A stretch of 64,000 nucleotides of DNA, from positions 20,786,931 to 20,850,930 of the forward strand of contig CAIIXF020000003.1 of the NCBI GenBank assembly GCA_903813345.2. Reading direction: 5' to 3'. Shown piece by piece: positions 31,301 through 46,300 of the stretch (positions are counted from its first letter, which is position 1; the number at the start of each line of letters is the position of its first letter). Origin of the DNA: Owenia fusiformis. Lineage: Eukaryota; Annelida; Polychaeta; Sabellida; Oweniidae. The translations under genes were made by a program, and so were the position numbers. Under the pieces are notes generated by a model. That model had not been told where the DNA came from. It was given only the letters and a program-made list of their open reading frames with translations, and searched no databases.

Positions 31301-34300
31301 ATTCACTTTCAATGGGTTGATGGGACAACAGTTAATTTTACAGGTAGGTGCATATATCCCATTATTCATTCATGTTGGATAGGTCCCGCAAACAAATCCA
31401 ATGAGGCTCACTCCCAATGGGCTGATGGGACAACTGTAAATTATATAGGTAGGTGCATATATCCACTAATTTATACATTGTGGATAGGTCCCACACACAA
31501 ATCCAATCAAACGTTGTATCATTCTTAACGGTATATAAGATCACACAGATAAACTATGTGTTATATATCAAACTATTGAAAATTTAATAAGACTTTAATA
31601 AGACTATAAAATCATGTTATCACTTATAACTTATTTTCAATGTTGTAATAAATGTGACACTTTCTGATAGTGATATCACAATTCACAAAAATACATTTTA
31701 CAATCTAAAAATAAAGAAATATCTTGAATGGGATATGTCCACGGACAGTGGGAAGTCCTCCATATATTACTTATATTATATACACCAGGTAATGTTAGTA
31801 AAAATTAAAAAAAATATGAAAAAATATGGTCACCTGTCCTCTAGATTCAATTTTTGAATGAATCGTAGTGTGACGGTACGCGCTTCATATGATGCAAATG
31901 AATCAAGAAAGTTTGAGGAAATTAAATATTTTATCTGTTTTCTACAGAAAAGGATTATCTCAACAAAGACGTACATTATAAATCAGGTGTGAAATCGGCA
32001 ACAACTACAGTATGAACTCAGTGCTACTTTAGAAACGGAGGAAACGTAATTTGTAAGTCTTTAACTTAAAACTGATTTATTTCTTTTTGCTAGACTAGTG
32101 GTCTATTGAACAGAAAATATACGCGATCTTTAGGGTTTGACGGCTACAGTAGCATAATGTACAGATTATTCGATATCATGCTATTCTTGAAACATTTATA
32201 CGCAAAAATAACTGGGTCGCTCACCTCTTATGCCTATATGTGTTCAGTAATCATCAATTCTCGTGAGTAAAATTTCTCCAGGCCATTGAAAGATCCGCTC
32301 AGTAAATTGACAATTTCTACTGCGCATGTGTCATAAAAAACCCGCGAACTATTGCGTTTTCTACCTTTTTTCCGGCATTTTTGGCATCATGAAGTAATTC
32401 TCGAAGAAGAGTTGTCTAAGCAGTTCCTGCTTGACCTATATCTACAATGCAAACATTATGACCAGCGGCAACTAAATCCTTGACATTTTCCCGTGGTAAA
32501 TTCACAAACTGAGCCGTGTTTCCGGGTGCCGTTGTGCGCATGCGCGCCTTCGCGTGATTTGCTTTATTCTCGCGAGATTAGGCGCTCCGTCCCCTTAAAT
32601 TTTTATTTTGAACAACTATTATGATTCGGTGCATTATCTGACCAATAAAGCATATTTGGAGGTATGAATTTTTTTCTGTTTAGTGTTTTCTACAGGCCCT
32701 ATGTGTCTCAGGATATTTGTTTAACGAAAACTAGACAAATAATTTATTTTAAAAATACATATTTTTTATTTTAGATGGAAGCTGCGTTACCTGGTGTATA
32801 TAATATAAGTAATATATGGAGGACTTCCCACTATCCGTGGATATGTCTGCCTCTATGTGTAATAATATCTCTCAATCTCAGAAAAAGGCATTGTTGTACA
32901 TTATGTATGCCTTCTTGAAACCTTTGCTACATTTTCGATATATAATGTGTAATCGAGCTATAATCATGACACAGTTCCATTTTTGCATAGAAAACCTGAT
33001 TTTCAGGCCTTTTAATCAATTCATACAAAATTTAAATTAAATGCTGGTTTCTTCAGAGAAAATCACAATATTGCCACAATTTTATTCTTAATATAAAGAA
33101 GATTGTCTAAGCAACAAACAACGGTGATATTTTGACGAGATATGAGTCTGCGAGTAAAATGATGCGAAAATGGTGGAGAAATAAAGAATTGTATCCAACA
33201 CTTTTAGAAATTATTAAACTTTCTACAATTTCAAGAGCTGTTTTAAGTAATGCGTCACATTTCCTGTTTAAAGACTAAAATGAAAAATAGAATTGTTTGG
33301 TTTAAAATTTTACATGCGTGTTGTAGAAAGGACAAAGTTGAGTACGGCAAGTGATTTTAGACTGTCATATCTTTTCACCACAAGCACTTTCTCAATTTAA
33401 ATATAAGATTTGCCATTAACACAATATGTTATCTTTGAAGTAAATTCTCAAGGATAATAAAAAGATCAATCAAACATTCAATCGGAAAATTATGAATAGG
33501 GTCCCCATGTCAACATTTTTTCAAAATGTTGAACTTTTTATTTACTCAAAAGAGGATCTTCTTTTCTGATTTTTATTGCATGAAAATATTATTGAACAAG
33601 GGGTCTAGAATTTTTATAAAAGTTGAATGGATTGAAAGTCTAGTTTTGAAGATATCAATTTTCGATAACCAAAATCATGCTGAAAATCATGGGATTTTGG
33701 GTTTTTAACTTTATCGCATTTGACATTTCAATTCCCACCCCCTTTTAGAAGTTTTTAATAAAAGTGTAGAAAAATCTTGATATATTTAAATTGAGAAAAG
33801 CGAGATCATCTTTTAGAAGAGTTATATAATATTTTATATTTATCTTGGGGACTTCACTTGAAAGAAAACATATTGTTTTGATAACCACTGTATTTATGAC
33901 AAGGAAGTACTCATGGTGAAAGATATCACTGTCCAAAATCACTTGCCATACTAAACCGAGTCTTTTCAAATTTTGTAATACCTCATTTTATGACAATTGG
34001 CCCATATCTGCTCCTTTGAACAGAATTTATGCGAGTATATTGACGCACGGAGAATCATATAATCCTATACTTCTCATTGTTATAATTAGACTGTTCTTAT
34101 CTTGTCATGGTTACTAAATGCAATGTATATTCCTAGTCATACTACCTGTACTAATGGAATTGATATATAATATGCATTGGGATATTAATACCCGTTGATA
34201 TGTAGAAACAACGTATTGTAATACTATACACACAATGGTATGAAAGATACAATTGTGCCCGAGGGATTCTGGTTCACCATACATATAATGATCTAGAATG

Positions 34301-37300
34301 ATAAATCAGAACTGCCGACCATAAAGCACAAATATCTAACGGGAATGACAAAAGCGTACTCCAGAACACAGCAATAAAACAAACCTTCCTTGATATCAAT
34401 TTGAAGAAATTCAAAACTGTCATTCCTAGAGTTTATTTCATTTCGTGTTTTTATCTAAATAGTTTAAAAATAGTTTTTGTTCTCCAAACTTGAACTGATG
34501 TTTTCATTCTCTTATATTATTACGTTCTGTATCATTAAAGAACTCGATCCTAGAATTCCATAAAAAGGTCGTCATATCAAGAATTCGTAAGGGGTAAGCG
34601 TAAGAATGAAATCATTACATGTTCCTCTCAACAATACAACTTGCTATCACATGCTATCAAAAGTGGAGTGCCACAAGGATCAATACTAGGTCCCCTTCTC
34701 TTCTTACTATATATAAACGACCTACCCGATAATATGAATACCGATTGCTTTATATATGCAGATGATACGTCTATATACTTCCCGTTTAGTACTAAAAATC
34801 CTTCAGAAATTGATAACAAAGTAACCCAAACAATAGAAAGAATTGAATCATGGTCTATTAAATGGAAACTCAACTTTAAACCTGAAAAAAGTGTCGAAAT
34901 AATTTTTCATAATTCCAGAATTAAACTTGGCCAAGTGAACAATTCCTTTATGAATAGTGCTTTAATAAAAAGGGAAACATCGCATAAACATTTAGGCTAT
35001 ACCTTTGATGAGCACATGTCTAACAAACATCATATAATTGCCATAAGAAATAAAGTAAACAAGCTCCTGAATCCTCTCAGATCACTGCAAAAGAAACTAA
35101 ATTCCAATGTCCTCGAAACAATTTTCATGTCTTTCATTCGACCACACTTTGAATATATGGCGCAATACTCTACGATTCCTCTACTCAAAGTGTCTCTAAC
35201 ATATTAAATAAATTATTCTATCAAGCTGCTCTTATATGCAGTGGATGCTTACATGGTAGCAGTTCAATTAAGGTAAAGAATACACTCACATGGCCTGATC
35301 TAGAAACAAGGCGGTCAATGCAAATAAATAAATTCATGTTTAGAGTTAAAAATAATCTCACTCCAAGCTATGTGAAAGACATCTTTGAACCTCTGAGGAT
35401 TCAAAATCCCCGAGAACTCCGATCAAATCCTGATTTCAAAATACCTGCCAAAAGCTCAACCAAATTTAGAAACTTTTCTGTCCTCAATGCTATACCCACT
35501 GGAACAAGCTACCGAAGTATATTCGAGAAAGCAAAACAATTACCAGCTTCAATAACTTACAAAAAAATAAAATCCCTAAGCCCTCCTTTTTACCAACTAC
35601 TAAATTACAGTTAAAAAGAAATCAAGAAATAATTCTCAATAGATTCAGAGTTGACTTGCTCACTAAAGCTCAGCTATATGGCCATAATTTTACTTATATT
35701 GAAACACCAAATTGCGCTTGTGGTGTGCCTGAAACTCCAAAACATTTATTCTTTTATTGTCCAAATAAAGCACAAAATAGGTACACTTTTCTTGCACTTG
35801 TAGAGACTTACAAGCCTTTAGCTATAAGGAACAAAAGCCAATTTATAAATTTTCTGAAACATGGCAGTGACGATTTATCGCTGGCACAAAATAATGAACT
35901 TTTTGCTCTTGTTGCCAATTTTTTACTGGAGAACTCTTAACATAATCGTAATTCTCTATGGGACCCTCCAAGCAAGTATTAACTATGCCTACTATTCCCT
36001 CACTGAGACTATGATACATGACCCCAGCCTGTCCTATTTCCCATTTCTTATCCAATTGCTGCTATTCTTCCATATTACATGCATTTACATTTGTAATTAA
36101 ATTTATGTATTTTCTAGCTTAGCCTATATAATGCTTTATAAGCGATTGGCAAGCCATTCTTGTAAAACATGATTATGATGAAATAAATTGATAATGTATA
36201 AAAAAAACGAAAAATACAACTTGCTGACATATTTTCCTATTAGTGTCATAAAACCTTGCTGCAAACTTGTCGTATGTGATATCTAAAGGTACGCAAGCAA
36301 TCGTCACGTTTTAGGTTCCATGAACATGTGACATATAACGTCATTGAACACATTCGAGTCATCTCAATATACATTTACACTACAGACTTCAGGGGGTAGA
36401 AACGCCTCCAGTATTTTCGTCTGGTACAAACCGAGATATTAATTGGAAGCAGACCTCTATTTTTGATTCAGGGAGAGGTAGTTGTAATTTTACTCGGTAG
36501 CCTGTGATCGTTTTACAATGTTTCCTTATCTAGAAATAGGCTCATCAGTACATTGAGGAACCCACAATTCTTCTAAAATGACAGGTTGTGTTTTTGTCAT
36601 TTTGTTCCAATGGGGTTCGGATAGATGTTTCATTTCATTCCGAATATATTTCATTTCATTTGAGTTACATATCTCACACAGACACCATAGGGCATATACG
36701 TGTGGCAAGTGGTGACCATTCAAAAGATGACCATTAAATTGACGATGTGTAAAGTTTTCAGAATTTTTTGATGACTGGTTTAAGAGAAACGTGTGTTCAA
36801 AAAGTTAACCATATCGATACCAATCTTTTAAAATTGCGAGGATGGTTCACCGTTCAAAACTAATTTGAATCAGTTCTCTTTTTCTTCAATCACCAATTTA
36901 GTATCTACATTTTATTTTCTCATTTGTATATTATTATAATAATATACAGATCGTCCAACAACACAAGAACAGCATGAGTACCCAAAATCTTGTGTAAATG
37001 ACCCTGTGTTTGCAAATTAGTACATAAAGCTTCAAATGATATTTATGGAAACACTTGTAGTTACTCTCTAGATATCATACAATGTTAGAGGCAAAACTAG
37101 TTTTATTAGTAAAACCGCACGAATTACTCTATTTAATGGATTAATACCTGTAATATGGACATAAACGTCCATAGAGATGAAGTTTAGCTAATAGTATTTT
37201 GATGAACTTATGATGTACACCATTTCAAACTTATATAGTACAGTCTTACGCCATGCAGCAATATGACATAAAATCGATGCATGGTACATTATACGTCAAA

Positions 37301-40300
37301 CATTTCATTTTATAGGTGATTACCTAGTGTGTATTTTATTGCAATATTCCCTGGGCTTGGGGGTTATTAAAAGATGCACAAATATATCTTTGAAGATGAA
37401 CAGGCATTCACCGAAAATAGAATACTGATGCTCATCACTCTCAAGATCTTCAATATGCCCTTAGAATAATGATGCTCATGACTCTTAAGATCTTCAATAT
37501 GCCCTTAGAATAATGATGCTCATCACTCTTAAGATCTTCAATATGCCCTTAGAATAATGATGCTCATCACTCTTAAGATCTTCAATATGCCCTTAGAATA
37601 ATGATGCTCATCACTCTCAAGATCTTCAATATGCCCTTAGAATAATGATGCTCATCACTCTTAAGATCTTCAATATGCCCTTAGAATAATGATGCTCATC
37701 ACTCTTAAGATCTTCAATATGCCCTTAGAATAATGATGCTCATCACTCTCAAGATCTTCAATATGCCCTTACAATAATGATGCTCATCACTCTTAAGATC
37801 TTCAATATGCCCTTAGAATAATGATGCTCATCACTCTTGAGATCTTCAACTTGCCCTTAGAATAATGATGCTCATCACTCTTGAGATCTTCAATATGCCC
37901 TAAGAATAATGATGTTCATCACTCTCAAGACCTTCAATATGCCCTTAGAATAATGATGCTCATCACTCTTAAGATCTTCAATATGCCCTTAGAATACTGA
38001 TGCTCATCACTCTCAAGACCTTCAATATGCCCTTACAATAATGATGCTCATTACTCTCAAGACCTTCAATATGCCCTTACAATAATGATGCTCATCACTC
38101 TCAAGACCTTCAATATGCCCTTACAATAATGATGCTCATCACTCTCAAGACCTTCAATATGCCCTTAGAATACTGATGCTCATCACTCTTAAGATCTTCA
38201 ATATGCCCTTAGAATAATGATGCTCATCACTCTTAAGGTCTTCAATATGCCCTTAGAATAATGATGCTCATCACTCTTGAGATCTTCAATATGCCCTTAG
38301 AATAATGATGCTCATCACTCTTGAGATCTTCAATATGCCCTTAGAATAATGATGCTCATGACTCTTAAGATCTTCAATATGCCCTTAGAATAATGATGCT
38401 CATCACTCTTAAGACCTTCAATTTGCCCTTAGAATAATGATGCTCATCACTCTTGAGATCTTCAATATCCCCTTAGAATAATGATGCTCATCACTCTTGA
38501 GATCTTCAATATGCCCTTAGAATAATGATGCTCATGACTCTTAAGATCTTCAATATGCCCTAAGAATAATGATGCTCATCACTCTCAAGGTCTTCAACAT
38601 GCCCTTAGAATAATGATGCTCATCACTCTTAAGATCTTCAATATGCCCTTAGAATAATGATGCTCATGACTCTTAAGATCTTCAATATGCCCTAAGAATA
38701 ATGATGCTCATGACTCTTAAGATCTTCAATATGCCCTAAGAATAATGATGCTCATCACTCTCAAGGTCTTCAACATGCCCTTAGAATAATGATGCTCATC
38801 ACTCTTAAGATCTTCAATATGCCCTTAGAATAATGATGCTCATCACTCTTGATCGAGATCTTCAATATGCCCTTGGAATAATGATGCTCATCACTATTGA
38901 GGTCTTCAATATGCCCTTGTCGTCTCTAGACCCTCTCTATTACTATTCCCAAAATTATGAGATCCATTTCAAATGAGACAAATGTTCAAAACAACGAAAA
39001 GGGTTAATAATACATTTACTGTCAATACTTATTAAAACCAAGCGGGGGAAACCCCAAGGGTTCAGAGACATATGTCCAGGGGATAGAAACGCGTCCAGTA
39101 TTCATATCAGGTACAACTGGAAATACTGGACGCATACCTCCATTTTTGATCCAGAGAAAGGTAGGTGTAATTTTACTCTGTAGTAGCCTGAGTGTGATCG
39201 TTTTACAATGTGTCCATATCAGTACATTGGCATCCTCCTAGCAGGTGTCCAGAATCCGTACCTCCTTCTTCCCCCTTCTATAACCAATTTGGAAGCGGCC
39301 CGATTAAACTGAATCACGTGATCTAATTATGACTTATACATGATCAGATTGCGAGTTCTCAATCGGCCGGAAATGCTAACTGCTTATCGCAGGGGGTAAA
39401 AAGAAAGAATATATTCTGTATTTTGAAGCCCTGTGATCGGAGGATGTTACATTGGGGGAACATCCAAATCTAATAAAATGACAGCTATCCATCTAGTTTT
39501 TCTGTAATGTGGGGTTAAGCACAGAAATATTTTGATTTATCGTTGTATAACTATGATATTTAGAGGTCTTAAAAAATGTTGTATATGCTATTTTGTTCCA
39601 ACAAGGTTCGGAAAGATATTTTATGTCATTCTCAAGAATTGGTAGAAAGGAAAACAATTGCACTTAAAACAAAAATGTTAACAAAAAACAGTTATACAGA
39701 ATATATATAAATAATTTTCGCATTAAATTGTTGTCAATCAGTCAACATTACATAAAGGATCGTGTTTTTTACAGAATGTTTTCAATAATTGGTTTAAGAG
39801 AAAAACATTGTTGAATTCATTTCACCATATTGATACCAATCCGTTGGATTTGGATTTTTTCATAAAAAATGTTTGCCTTTCCAAAAGCGCCATCTATGGA
39901 ATAACTAGATAAATACAATTTTCATCAAATCGAGGAAGAACTTCCAGAACTGATAATAGTATACCCCCTTTTCTAGATTGGTTCACGGGACAGCCAAATG
40001 ATGATGGATTGGGAGACGACGACTGTGTGGAACTCAGGAACAAATTCCCCAACCCATCCGGTGGTTGGGCAGACACAAAGTCATTTCACTGGAACGACAT
40101 TAGTTGTACTGTAGAGAACTTCTTCATCTGTGAACAGGATAAAGGTACTCGTAATTTGCATCCTCCTAAGCAGGTGTCCAGAATCAGTACCCCCTTCTTC
40201 CCCCCATCTAATTACGCGCCGATGACGTATACATGATTGCTGTCGCAAAGCGAATCAAATTGCGAGTTCTTAATCGGGGAAATGCTAATTGCTTATCGCG

Positions 40301-43300
40301 GGGGGGGGGGGGGGTAAAAGAAAGAAGTATTCTGGATTTTGAAGCCCTTGGCCTGTAATCGGAGGATGCGTAATTTGAGTTAAAGAAAAACATCCGATAG
40401 TCAATAAGTGATATTATGATCACATTTATCGCCGTACATTAAAAAGTGGCACCATTCTTTGTCTCACGATTCCATAGGCTCTCAAGTCAGACCAAAAACA
40501 ACTTGCCAAAGGCTGTACAAACATAAAATAATTCACAGTTTTGTTCTTGGCTATTGCGATATCATGTTAGCCTCATATCCTATGTGTTTTCCCAGCTGTC
40601 ATTATAATTGATAGTAGCATAGAATGCAATACACATTCTACTTACCATGCTTTATATTGACTGAACTGAATAATAAACTGTTATACTTTAACAGAGTTTA
40701 ATTTCTGTATGCTTGAGTCTCAGATGTTCATTTAGATGGAAATAGCAAGTCCCCATAGCACCCACCCATCGCGTCAGCATCAGCAATACTATTCTTCTTC
40801 GACATCCCTGGGATTTTTATATTGTTCTACTGTATGTTTGGCAAATAGTAGCGAGCCACTAAATAAATATAATAATTTCAAATAATACCATATATTAATA
40901 CATTAACCGTCAGTATGGTGACAGGTGTACCATTATTGTTGAACGATGCCTATAGCTACAAGAAAGATAGCAAATGAACAATACTGCGCGATTGTGTAGA
41001 TATTTATAAATATTTCTGTGTTTCATTATCTAAATACCCTTATCAAAGTTTAATACCACGGCCTCCCTTTTTTCTGTTTATATTTGAAGAATTCAAAATT
41101 CGTAGTTTCCACTCGAGTTTTATGTAACTGAGGTTAAATTTTGAACATGGAAGCACGTACTTAAACAGGCTATCCAATTAGAGCAAGGGGTCGCCACATT
41201 TCAGAGGGACAGGGTTGTGACTCAGGCGAGTACACATATGGTGCAATCAGATCCTTTTACAACTGTCCTCAAATCACCGATGAACAAGTAGCCACACCCC
41301 GGTGTTGATTAGTTATTATCAATTCTTCTTTCCTTTTTTAGATCTTTATAAGATGTCTTCACATATCGACTGCTTACCTATACTACAAATCAACTTTAAT
41401 GAAACAATGGTGATAGTGACACTGAGATATATGTTCTTCAACCCATCCATGTCACGCTGTGTGGACATTAATAGAAACAACAGTGAAATGTCACTGACAA
41501 ACTCAACTTATAGAATGTAGGTCAATCGTGTTTTACCATGATTTCCATGTTAATTTACATCTTAAAAATAATTCAACGAATTTAGTACCATAATAAGAAA
41601 TTGTCCTGCTGTAATAACATCATTAAGGATACGAATTCGTGAAATGGCAATTCAGATAATCCAAGTATTGCACATTACCTTCAGTATTTTGGGCATTCTT
41701 GGACTATCGAAGCAGATAGCGTTCCAAGATACATTGTAGTTGTTATTGTTCAAATGTTCATTTCAAAAACGAAACAGTTCAAACAGAAACAGAAATATCA
41801 GATTTTCAAACACAACATACCGAAGAATTTGAAAGAATAATTATTTTTTTATTCAAAGAAGTAGAAAACAATAGCATAAAAAACTAAATATATATGGTTG
41901 CAAATCTATAATATAATTTCATCAACGTTTACATTTTTCAGATGCAAATCTGTCAATGGTACTAGAGAGGCAATAGATATCTACATGGTAGATGTATGCT
42001 TAACGCTAGTGACAGAATCACAGGAAAACCTCTCTTTACATTCATCGAATACGTCATCTTATAAAGACGTAATATTTACATTTTGCTCAGTAGAAGGTGA
42101 GTTTGATCAGATTAATACAAACGAAAGAGAGATAGCACACTATGCTCATGAAAGTTCCACAGCGTTTCTATAGATTAATTCTTTATATTTCGCATCCAGG
42201 TAGCATAATAAATTTGTTTAGTGGTTTTGTCACGTGGTTCCGCTGTTATTCTTCGTTTTTCAATCTATGTCCCTTGAAAACAGCCAATAGATTGTGTAAG
42301 CATGTAAGCTTGTTTTCTATAAAATATAAATGTTTCAAACGTCTCAAAGAAAACAGTAAACATTTGTAATGTAGAAAAATAATATTGAAAACCTCTACCA
42401 TCTTTGGTCAAATGGTATTTCAATTTATTCCATAACTGGAACACTAGTGATGTCCGATCTTGAAAGATGATCCCCTGCATCAAAACGAAAAATGGAGAAC
42501 CAAAATTAGTTTGATCCAGGAAATATCAAGTACTGATCCCCCCATATATTTGCCGATTCCTACTTCTTATCATATAAATATATATAAAGGTTGTCCCAAA
42601 AAGTGTACCCATAATAAAGAATGTAAAGAGAAGTTGATTTTTTACTTGATAAAAATCATTTTTCTATAAGCAGTTAAAAATTCATGAATCACAGTACTTC
42701 TTTACTTTACTTTAAGTTTTAAATAAATAATAAATAATCTCGATCATGATTGATGCAGACAAACTAAATGCAATTCCAAAAATGGAAAAATGGACGATGA
42801 TACTAAAAAAGTTTTTATCTAAAACTAAAGAGAGTTACCAAATAAAACGTTCAAATATAAATGATAATTGAATTGTCTGTCACATGATCGAATTTTACGA
42901 ATATACTCTTTAAGGGGGTTCTCAATGTCTGTCTCGATACAGCATTGGAATATTGGTGGTGTTACTAAAACAAATTTTCTCTAACACTAAATAACAGGAT
43001 CTTAAGAGGTTCTGGACAAATCATTTGATTCTGGACTTGTCATATTTTTTTTTTAACGAAATCACATCCAAGGGTTGAATTTTTATTAGCTATTTAGAGA
43101 GTGAGTCCTGCCTAGTATTAATTTCAATAAAAAAGTTAAAATAGAACCCTATTTGAGAGTCAATCTAATACTTACATTACATTGATAAATTAAGGCAAAT
43201 CCTGAAATATTTTTAAAGTGCATTTTTTATGAAATATTATCCAGCAAGTATTTAAATGAAACGGTCTTATTTAAATACAAATCATAACATGATGATATTT

Positions 43301-46300
43301 TTCATGAAACATTTTTCAATGAAATTCAATTGAAGGGTCAAGATAAAACGAGCTAATTTAGGTGAAAACCCTTACATGATGATGTGTTTTCATAACTTCT
43401 TTCATAAAATTCCATCAAGGGGTGAAGATAAAATGATCGAATTTAAGTGATTTAAGGATCACGAGAATATGTTTTCTTTGATATTTTCTATGAAATCCCA
43501 TCCAATGGTCAAGGTAAAATTTTGATTTTGATTTTGATTTGGTCACGTGTTCGAAAGATCCATATAAGGCCCATAGAACCATATAGGAACGTCATTTTGA
43601 ATGTCATGTGATAGATCCATATAAGGCTTTTAGAACCATTTATGGAAAGATGAGGGGAAGCCCCTGACACCTGTTTCACGATTTTTATGCACTTCATTAT
43701 TGTACCGAAGTTTGCCGATTCGATTCGTCGTATTTCGGAATCCTGGTGACAATTTTATACTCCATTGGAGTATTTTTGACCTACTTCTTATGACGGAAAT
43801 TCCCGAACCTTGTTCGGATTAATCCGGATTTTCTGACCTACTTTATCTACCGAGATTTCACGAGTTAACATTCGTCTCATTCCGGAATCCTGGTGACAAT
43901 TTTATACTCCATTGGAGTATTTTTGATCTACTTTTTCTGGATTTTGCCCTACTTATTATATCTTGACAACAAGCAAATCAAAAAGTTCGACATGAACGGG
44001 TCTCGATCAACTAACCTAGACAATGGAAGCCAGGCACGCTAACCATGAGGCCAACGAGCTATCGATATGAAAGAACAAAAGTATTATATATTTATACCGA
44101 GCGCCAATTCAAAATGATCCTCACTTTTGTCTCCACTTAAATACGACTCGTCAGTTGTATCCAGAATAGTAGAACGCCTATGGCGCTAGTGAATAACCAA
44201 GTCCCAGGTGAGTGGTTCGTATCCCTCCGTGATATACTATTTTTGTTTTATTAAATACGACAGAAAGGAGCAAGGTGTAGGTTGAAAACAAGACGTTAGT
44301 TTGTTTCAAAACAGTTTGGAAACATTAATCTCTGATAATTTAAGGTTTTCCACTCCTGAAGGGCCTCTAGATCTATGAAATTCAATAATCCACTCAGTAA
44401 AAATACGATTTCTCTGCAACCTGATGTCCAATCAAGATCATTCAAATATATATGTGTTCCTGACACGTTTGGGCGTCCGGGAATAAAATTTCTTGTGAAA
44501 ACTACAAAAGTGTTCCAGAGACCCTTATCTACTTGGCTAAGGTTTTATTTGAAGATACATTGCCTTATTAAGCAGGTAGAGGGGCATACAGAACACAGAA
44601 GCAAATGCTATGTTGAAAATTTTCTATATTTCAATTTGAACCTGTGTTTACATGTCACGTAGGTCAGTGTTTTATATGGGGATTATATGTACTTTCCTTG
44701 TTTACATGAACGTTAATCATTACATGAAATCTGCATTCTTCTGGGTTTAAGGTACAGCTGGAAAGTAACATTTTGGTAAAAAATTGCTATACCTGCACAT
44801 GTTATTTTCTGGTACAAAATAAAGTATGAAGCCATGTGTCAATTTCCTTGCTTTTTTCAGGAAAGTATCATTACATTGTCTTCTTTTAAAATATCTGGTA
44901 GGCGTTCAATGGGAACTCCAGGAAATTCTGATATTTCACACTTTCTATTTTTCCAAATTTTCTTTCAAAGTTTCCAGACAACACAGGAGCTACCATTGAC
45001 CTGTTTCCAGATATTCTAAAAGAAGATAGTGTAATGATACTTTCCTGAAAAAAGCAAGGAAATACACATATGCCTTCAAACTTAATTTTGTACCAGAAAA
45101 TAACATGTGCAGCTATAGCAATTTTTTACCAAAATGTTACTTTCCAGTTGAACCTTAATCTGGGTTTGTATTGTCTTATTGGGGCTTTTCGACTTTAAAA
45201 CAAACCCTACCTAAATGGATTGTGTCTCGGGAACGTTTTTGTAAATAGTTATTATAAACAATTCTGAAAGAATATCACATATTTTTGTCTTCCCGATTTC
45301 AGTCATGAATTACGTCAATTTCTCGTGCAAACATTGGGTAGACGTTGTCATAACCGGATGCCTGCGAACGTGTCAGGAACATATAGATACTCGAATGATG
45401 TTGATTGAACATCAGGGTGCAGAGAAATCGTAATTTTACTGAGTGGCTTCACGAAAAAATAAGCAGCACTTTAGGCCACCTAAATACAACTCGTCAGTTG
45501 TATCCAGTTGGAATCCCAGCGTAATGTTTTTAATTATATGGTTGTGCTTTGATTTTACGCTGAAAACATTTATAACTACGTCAACTTTATATTAAAACAT
45601 TTATTATCTTTTCAGTTGTATTAAAATGTAAAATATGATGTATGTCAGCTTATTGCTTTCTGGAGAACAATCAAGGTTTAAATTTGGTACAATGAATCGG
45701 ACACTCATGTAAATCGACATGGTTATAACATTGAACTCAATGCAGTAAATTAGTTATTTCTATGAATCACAGCGGGATTGGTTTCATTTTATATGATTGC
45801 CAACTCTGGCGTTTTTTGTAAATGCTTTTGACCGCTGTAAATGTGAAACTGATACAGTATTATTCAATTGTTTTATGTCTTGGTCACATTTGCTCCGATT
45901 TTCACTACGGCGCCCGGCCGATTGAGTATTGTGTTCAGAAATGTATTCAATTTTGAACAAAATACTCGCAGCAAATGTGATCCAGGCATTACGCAGCGGT
46001 ATTTCGAACATACTATTGTTGCTTAACCACGACCTAGCCAATTTTAAAAGCATACTCCTTATTTATATCCAAGTAAACGATCAATGTCTAGGTATTTGGC
46101 GTTTGATGATACTATGGCCCTTGGCGAATTATGATTAGATGAACCGAGGTCAACATTAATGTTTCTTGTACAAGGTCATCCCAAGGTCAAAGATAAATAT
46201 TTAGGTATTTTACGTTTCAAGACCTTTGGACAAATTCGATTCAACGATGTATTAAAGTTAAAATGTATACAGAGATAAAATAGGTTATCTCCTATCGTTT

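Noticed and set aside
34641-35207. Host gene encoding a 188-residue polymerase
   Set aside because: GVPQGS and YADD motifs and the A-rich tail identify a truncated LINE.
37420-38919. CRISPR array
   Set aside because: Same reason: the 44-bp units abut with no variable spacers.
43509-43697. 62-codon frame repeated identically at 50127-50315 as a conserved small protein
   Set aside because: Identity is explained by the inverted DNA arms; the frame has no domain, and includes a low-complexity IKIKIK stretch from simple repeats.
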